From NCBI RefSeq assembly GCF_020026925.1, contig NZ_JAIQDW010000008.1:62001-126000 (forward strand): a DNA stretch of 64,000 nucleotides. Reading direction: 5' to 3'. Shown in pieces: positions 60,210 to 64,000 of the stretch. Below the pieces are notes generated by a model. It saw only the letters and a list, made by a program, of their open reading frames with translations, was not told where the DNA came from and ran no database searches. Position 1 is the first letter of the stretch, and every line of letters starts with the position of its first letter. The position numbers were made by a program, and so were the translations under genes. This stretch comes from Flavobacterium hibisci. Its GTDB lineage: Bacteria > Bacteroidota > Bacteroidia > Flavobacteriales > Flavobacteriaceae.

Positions 60210-62099
60210 TTATTGAGCTAAAAATATATAGGAAATAATGGCACACATTCCTAAAACAAAAACAAACAGATATAATCCGATACTTCCTGATTGTAATCTC
60301 TTTCCTTGAAAAGCGATTTCATTCGTTACTTTACCTAATCCAAAAACAAGAGCAGATAAACCAGTTTCTATATAATCCCTAAAGAATTTAGATAAAGCAT
60401 TAATTGGCTGTACAAATACTGCGTCGTATATTTCATCTACGTAATATTTGTTGTATAAAACTTTTGCTACGCCAGTAATGTTTTCATCAGATTCAGGAAC
60501 ATTATCTTGTTTGAAATATTTAATGTAAGCAATTAAAATTCCTAGTAAACAGCCTAAGACCGCAACACCCATTAAAGTATATTCTGTTGCGCCTAAATGA
60601 TGTTCCTCGCCAGCCACTTTCGTGAAAAGAGGAGCCAGATATTCATTTAACCAGCTGTGTCCTGGTAAACTGATTAATCCTCCGAAAGCTGCCAAAATAG
60701 CCAAAATGATAAGTGGAATAGTAATTAAAGAACCACTTTCATGTAAATGATGTTTTTGTTCTTCAGTTCCTCTAAATTCTTTGAAGAAAGTCAGGAACAT
60801 TAATCGGAACATATAGAAAGCAGTCATTATAGAAGCAATCGATCCAACAACATATAATGGAATACTATGGTGGAAAGCTGTCATTAAAATTTCATCTTTT
60901 GAGAAGAATCCTGAAAGTAATGGGAAACCTGAAATTGCTAATGAAGAAATTAACATGGTCCAGAACGTAATTGGCATTGCTTTACGCAGACCACCCATTT
61001 TACGCATATCCTGTTCTCCGTGTAAACCATGGATAACAGAACCTGATCCTAAGAATAAACAAGCTTTGAAGAAAGCGTGAGTGATTACGTGGAAAACAGC
61101 TACTTCATAAGCGCCAAAACCTAATGCTAAAAACATTAAACCTAATTGTGAAACTGTAGAATAAGCCAATACTTTTTTGATATCGGTTTGAACCAATCCA
61201 ATTGTAGCAGCTACTAATGACGTCACAGCTCCAATAATGGCAATTACAGTTTGTACATCTGTTGCAAGGTCAAAAACAAAGTTTAATCTCGTTACCATAA
61301 AGATACCTGCAGTTACCATTGTAGCCGCGTGGATTAATGCAGAAACTGGAGTAGGCCCCGCCATCGCATCTGGTAACCAAGTGTATAAAGGAATTTGAGC
61401 AGATTTACCACAAGCTCCAATAAACAAACATAAAGCTGCTAAAGAAAGTAATGGTAAATTTAAATTTGAAGCTCCGGCAATTACCGTTTTTAAAGTTGCA
61501 TAATCCAATGTTGAAAACATCGAACCGATGATGAACATTCCGATTAACAAACCTAAATCTCCAATTCTGTTCATGATGAAAGCTTTTTTTGCAGCATCGT
61601 TGTAATCCTGGTTTTTATGCCAGAATCCAATCAACAGGTAAGAACAAAGTCCAACACCTTCCCATCCAATAAATAAAACTAATAAGTTGCTTCCAATTAC
61701 AAGCGTAATCATAAAGAAAACGAACAAATTCAAATAAGAAAAGAATTTGTGCATGTTTTCGTCATCATGCATGTAACTGATAGAGTATAAGTGAATCAAA
61801 GATCCGATTCCGGTTACGAACAATAACCAAAGAACAGACAACTGATCCAATAAAAATCCAAGATTGATTTTTAAGTTACTAATCTGAATCCAGTCAAATA
61901 AAGTAACTTCTATCGCTTTTCCGGTTGACGTAATTTGATTAAAAAGTACAAGGGTAATGATAAAAGAAATTGCCACAGCCACAGTTCCGATTGCTCCTGA
62001 AACTGTTTTGCCTAAGCTTTTTCCAAAGAAAACATTGATTAAAAATCCTAGAAAAGGAGTAAGTACTAATAGTAAAGCTAAATTGGTATCCATTTCCAT
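60210..62099 (-). CDS. nuoL: NADH-quinone oxidoreductase subunit L
   Basis: A 629-residue largest antiporter-like subunit, carrying the lateral helix of complex I. It shows LFIGWEGVGLCSYLLIGFW, AQIPLYTWLPDAMAGPTPVSALIHAATMVTAG and KKVLAYSTVSQLGLMF. The last helices (about 490-629) fit the amphipathic lateral helix and anchor. It begins directly at the end of nuoK. Confidence 0.97.
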   Translation of the reverse strand: MEMDTNLALLLVLTPFLGFLINVFFGKSLGKTVSGAIGTVAVAISFIITLVLFNQITSTGKAIEVTLFDWIQISNLKINLGFLLDQLSVLWLLFVTGIGSLIHLYSISYMHDDENMHKFFSYLNLFVFFMITLVIGSNLLVLFIGWEGVGLCSYLLIGFWHKNQDYNDAAKKAFIMNRIGDLGLLIGMFIIGSMFSTLDYATLKTVIAGASNLNLPLLSLAALCLFIGACGKSAQIPLYTWLPDAMAGPTPVSALIHAATMVTAGIFMVTRLNFVFDLATDVQTVIAIIGAVTSLVAATIGLVQTDIKKVLAYSTVSQLGLMFLALGFGAYEVAVFHVITHAFFKACLFLGSGSVIHGLHGEQDMRKMGGLRKAMPITFWTMLISSLAISGFPLLSGFFSKDEILMTAFHHSIPLYVVGSIASIMTAFYMFRLMFLTFFKEFRGTEEQKHHLHESGSLITIPLIILAILAAFGGLISLPGHSWLNEYLAPLFTKVAGEEHHLGATEYTLMGVAVLGCLLGILIAYIKYFKQDNVPESDENITGVAKVLYNKYYVDEIYDAVFVQPINALSKFFRDYIETGLSALVFGLGKVTNEIAFQGKRLQSGSIGLYLFVFVLGMCAIISYIFLAQ

Positions 62100-62420
62100 T
62101 TATCCTTTTAAATTTTTTAAATTATCGATACTAATCGAACCTAAATTTCTAAAGATCGAAACTAAAATAGCCAATCCAACAGCGACTTCAGCCGCTGCAA
62201 CTGCCATCGAAAAGAACACAAAAACCTGTCCCTGGGCATCCTGATGGTAGGTTGAAAAAGCCACAAATAAAAGGTTTACTGCATTCAGCATGATTTCGAT
62301 AGACATGAAAACGATAATAGCATTTCGTCTGTACAATACACCAAAAATACCAATACAAAAAAGTACAACACTTAAAAAGATGTAGTTTTCTATACCTATT
62401 TGATTTAATATATTACCCAT
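62100..62420 (-). CDS. nuoK: NADH-quinone oxidoreductase subunit K
   Basis: A 106-residue three-helix membrane subunit. [18 protein letters not shown] (about residues 34-51) and [19 protein letters not shown], each with the conserved intramembrane Glu, are clear. It overlaps the nuoJ stop by one base and abuts nuoL. Confidence 0.97.
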   Translation of the reverse strand: MGNILNQIGIENYIFLSVVLFCIGIFGVLYRRNAIIVFMSIEIMLNAVNLLFVAFSTYHQDAQGQVFVFFSMAVAAAEVAVGLAILVSIFRNLGSISIDNLKNLKG

Positions 62421-62959
62421 TATTTATTTAATTTTTCTTTTTTAGACAATAATACTGTTCCAATCATTGCTACCAAAAGCAAAATAGAGGCAAATTCAAA
62501 CGGAACCATATATTCGTTCAGTAATATTTTACCCAAGACTTTAATAGACTGGAAATCTTCTCCGGTTGAGTCATATTCGCCAACAATTGGTTTTGAGTTA
62601 ATGAAAATAGTAATTAATACAATAACAATTAGACAGAAAGAAACAATCGCACCCAGACGCGTAATCCTTGGTTTGTGTACCTGATGGCGTTCGTTCAGAT
62701 TCATCAACATGATTGTAAACAGGAACAGAATCATAATAGCCCCCGAGTAGACAATAATATGTACGATAGCCAAAAACTGGGCATTTAATAATAAATAATG
62801 ACCCGCAATTGAGAAAAAACAAATCACTAAATAAATAGCGCTATGAATTGGGTTTCGGCTAAAAATGGTCAAAAAGGCAGTAATTACCGTGATAAACGCT
62901 AAGAAACAAAATATAACTTGTACAGTAGTTGCGTGTGCAAAATCAGGAATATGTATCAT
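62420..62959 (-). CDS. nuoJ: NADH-quinone oxidoreductase subunit J
   Basis: A 179-residue five-helix membrane subunit. It has [25 protein letters not shown] and [22 protein letters not shown], typical of NuoJ/ND6. It abuts nuoI and overlaps nuoK by one base. Confidence 0.96.
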   Translation of the reverse strand: MIHIPDFAHATTVQVIFCFLAFITVITAFLTIFSRNPIHSAIYLVICFFSIAGHYLLLNAQFLAIVHIIVYSGAIMILFLFTIMLMNLNERHQVHKPRITRLGAIVSFCLIVIVLITIFINSKPIVGEYDSTGEDFQSIKVLGKILLNEYMVPFEFASILLLVAMIGTVLLSKKEKLNK

Positions 62960-63505
62960 TTAGTTAGCATTATTAAGTTGAGCATTTTTGATAGCCATTT
63001 CCAACGGCATCACTAATCTGTCTTTTCCAAAAATGAAATCTTCTCTTTCGTAGCTTGAAGGTACCAATACTTTTGACTGTGTCAGATAAATAGCGTCTTT
63101 TGGACAGGCTTCTTCACACAAACCGCAAAAAATACAACGAAGCATATTGATTTCATAAATCTCAGCATATTTTTCCTCTCTGTACAAATGCTTTTCATCA
63201 GCTTTACGCTCGGCTGCCTTCATTGTAATGGCTTCAGCAGGACATGATAAAGCACACAGACCACAGGCAGTACAGTTTTCACGGCCTTGTTCGTCACGTT
63301 TCAGCATATGTTGACCACGATAAACCGGACTCATTTCACGAACTTGTTCCGGGTAATGAATAGTAGCTTTTTTCTTGAAAAAGTGTTTGATAGTAATAAA
63401 TAAACCTTTTACAATCGCCACAAGATACAATCGCTCCCAAAAAGTCATCTCTTTATTAGAGACCACCTTTTTTCTACCCGATAATGATATAGTTTCTATT
63501 GACAT
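62960..63505 (-). CDS. nuoI: NADH-quinone oxidoreductase subunit I
   Basis: A 181-residue peripheral iron-sulfur subunit with two 4Fe-4S motifs: CTACGLCALSCPAEAI and CIFCGLCEEACPKDAI, which carry electrons toward N2. It follows nuoH after 172 bp containing an intergenic repeat and abuts nuoJ. Confidence 0.97.
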   Translation of the reverse strand: MSIETISLSGRKKVVSNKEMTFWERLYLVAIVKGLFITIKHFFKKKATIHYPEQVREMSPVYRGQHMLKRDEQGRENCTACGLCALSCPAEAITMKAAERKADEKHLYREEKYAEIYEINMLRCIFCGLCEEACPKDAIYLTQSKVLVPSSYEREDFIFGKDRLVMPLEMAIKNAQLNNAN

Positions 63506-63575
63506 TTAAAGTATAATTTGTGATTCAATTTGATGATTAGATCAAATCCAATCTATTTCATTTTATTATTTAGTA

Positions 63576-63665
63576 GCTTCCCGATAGCTATCTTGACTGC
63601 TTTATCCGCTATATCTTTTATGGTGAAACCTACCATAAAAGGATGCCGCTGCTATCAGGGCTAGG
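63576..63665 (-). repeat. Intergenic palindromic repeat, copy C, inside the nuo operon
   Basis: On the minus strand it reads CTAGCCCTGATAGCAGCGG, CATCCTTTT, a hairpin (ATGGTAGGTTTCACCAT), AAAAG-ATATAGCGGATAAAGC and then a GATAGCTATCGGGAAG tail. It lies between nuoH and nuoI and would be transcribed in the mRNA. It is longer than copies A and B at the right side. Confidence 0.75.
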
Positions 63666-63677
63666 GCATTACGGTTC

Positions 63678-64000
63678 TTAGAATCCTAAGAAAGCAGCCA
63701 GATCGTGTCTTAAAATTACAATTCCCGTTACTATAATATTTGCAATTGAAAGCGGAATCAAAATTCGCCATCCCAAATTCATTAACTGGTCATATCTAAA
63801 TCTCGGAATCGTCCAGCGAACCCACATATAGAAAAAGATCCAGAAACATATTTTAGCAAATAAAACGGCTATTCCTAAAATGTTAGCTGCGTTAACACCA
63901 ACATTTTCTACCATCCATTGCATTCCCGGATAATTGTACCCTCCAAAGAACAATACTGAAATAATAGTAGCCGAGATAAACATATTTGCATATTCAGCAA
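63678..64000 (-). CDS. nuoH: NADH-quinone oxidoreductase subunit H, partial (C-terminal part)
   Basis: The frame continues past the right edge (AEYANMFISATI is read at the border), so only about 107 C-terminal residues are seen. FFGGYNYPGMQW, CFWIFFYMWVRWTIPRFRYDQLMNLGWRILIPLS and the last helix are typical of NuoH/ND1, the quinone-chamber subunit. First visible gene of the operon. Confidence 0.93.
   Translation of the reverse strand, partial: AEYANMFISATIISVLFFGGYNYPGMQWMVENVGVNAANILGIAVLFAKICFWIFFYMWVRWTIPRFRYDQLMNLGWRILIPLSIANIIVTGIVILRHDLAAFLGF

Overview
The window is a stretch of chromosome from a Flavobacterium species (phylum Bacteroidota). Supporting signs are the low G+C content, start regions without clear Shine-Dalgarno sequences, many exact TAnnTTTG promoter boxes, three secreted proteins ending in type IX secretion (T9SS) sorting domains, and lineage-typical genes (IPExxxVDY protein, long PurF-like protein, SDR-type L-threonine dehydrogenase that looks nearly identical to my memory of the Flavobacterium frigidimaris enzyme). 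No rRNA, CRISPR array, prophage or insertion sequence is visible. Most of the window is ordinary core genome; the unusual material lies in intergenic regions and in two small inserted modules.

Layout. 1-6.1 kb (minus strand): a partial TonB-dependent receptor with a long structured leader, an MFS transporter, a DUF4256-type protein, a Gfo/Idh/MocA oxidoreductase and a YqjM-like old yellow enzyme. 6.2-13.7 kb: rseP, two tandem tRNA-Asn genes followed by a GIY-YIG nuclease gene whose 3' end runs into a broken third tRNA-Asn copy, a TPR protein, tRNA-Leu, then prs-rplY-pth, a Mn-type superoxide dismutase and a small lipoprotein. 13.7-20.1 kb: a candidate small RNA, a long PurF-like protein with a PfkB kinase, an ECF sigma factor with a putative anti-sigma protein, rnhA and purN. 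20.2-24.7 kb: acpP-fabF-rnc-IPExxxVDY-pyk, a lipid and glycolysis housekeeping block. 24.9-33.6 kb: C1 peptidase, metallophosphoesterase, outer membrane protein, a T9SS pectate lyase behind a LacI-type palindrome, an ALDH7-type dehydrogenase and a class II cyclic nucleotide phosphodiesterase.

33.7-44.7 kb: a 1155-residue ELWxxDGT-repeat T9SS protein, the suf iron-sulfur operon (sufA-like, sufB, sufC, sufD) interrupted between sufB and sufC by a toxin-antitoxin pair whose YoeB-like toxin carries two frameshifts, an MBL-fold hydrolase and a leucine-rich-repeat T9SS protein. 45.0-56.3 kb: S8 and M1 exported peptidases, L-threonine dehydrogenase, a lipoprotein overlapping mfd, an intergenic region with a repeat and a candidate minus-strand small transcript, dinB and a PAS protein. 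56.4-64.0 kb (minus): a Bax inhibitor-1 family protein and the distal half of the complex I operon (nuoH partial, nuoI, J, K, L, M, N), with a copy of the intergenic repeat between nuoH and nuoI.

Three copies of one imperfectly palindromic intergenic repeat (about 65-90 bp; near 11.5, 53.9 and 63.6 kb) share boxes flanking a variable hairpin whose arms have changed in compensating fashion. This repeat and the tRNA-Asn/GIY-YIG arrangement are the most unusual structures seen. All family assignments come from reading motifs by eye; no database search was run.
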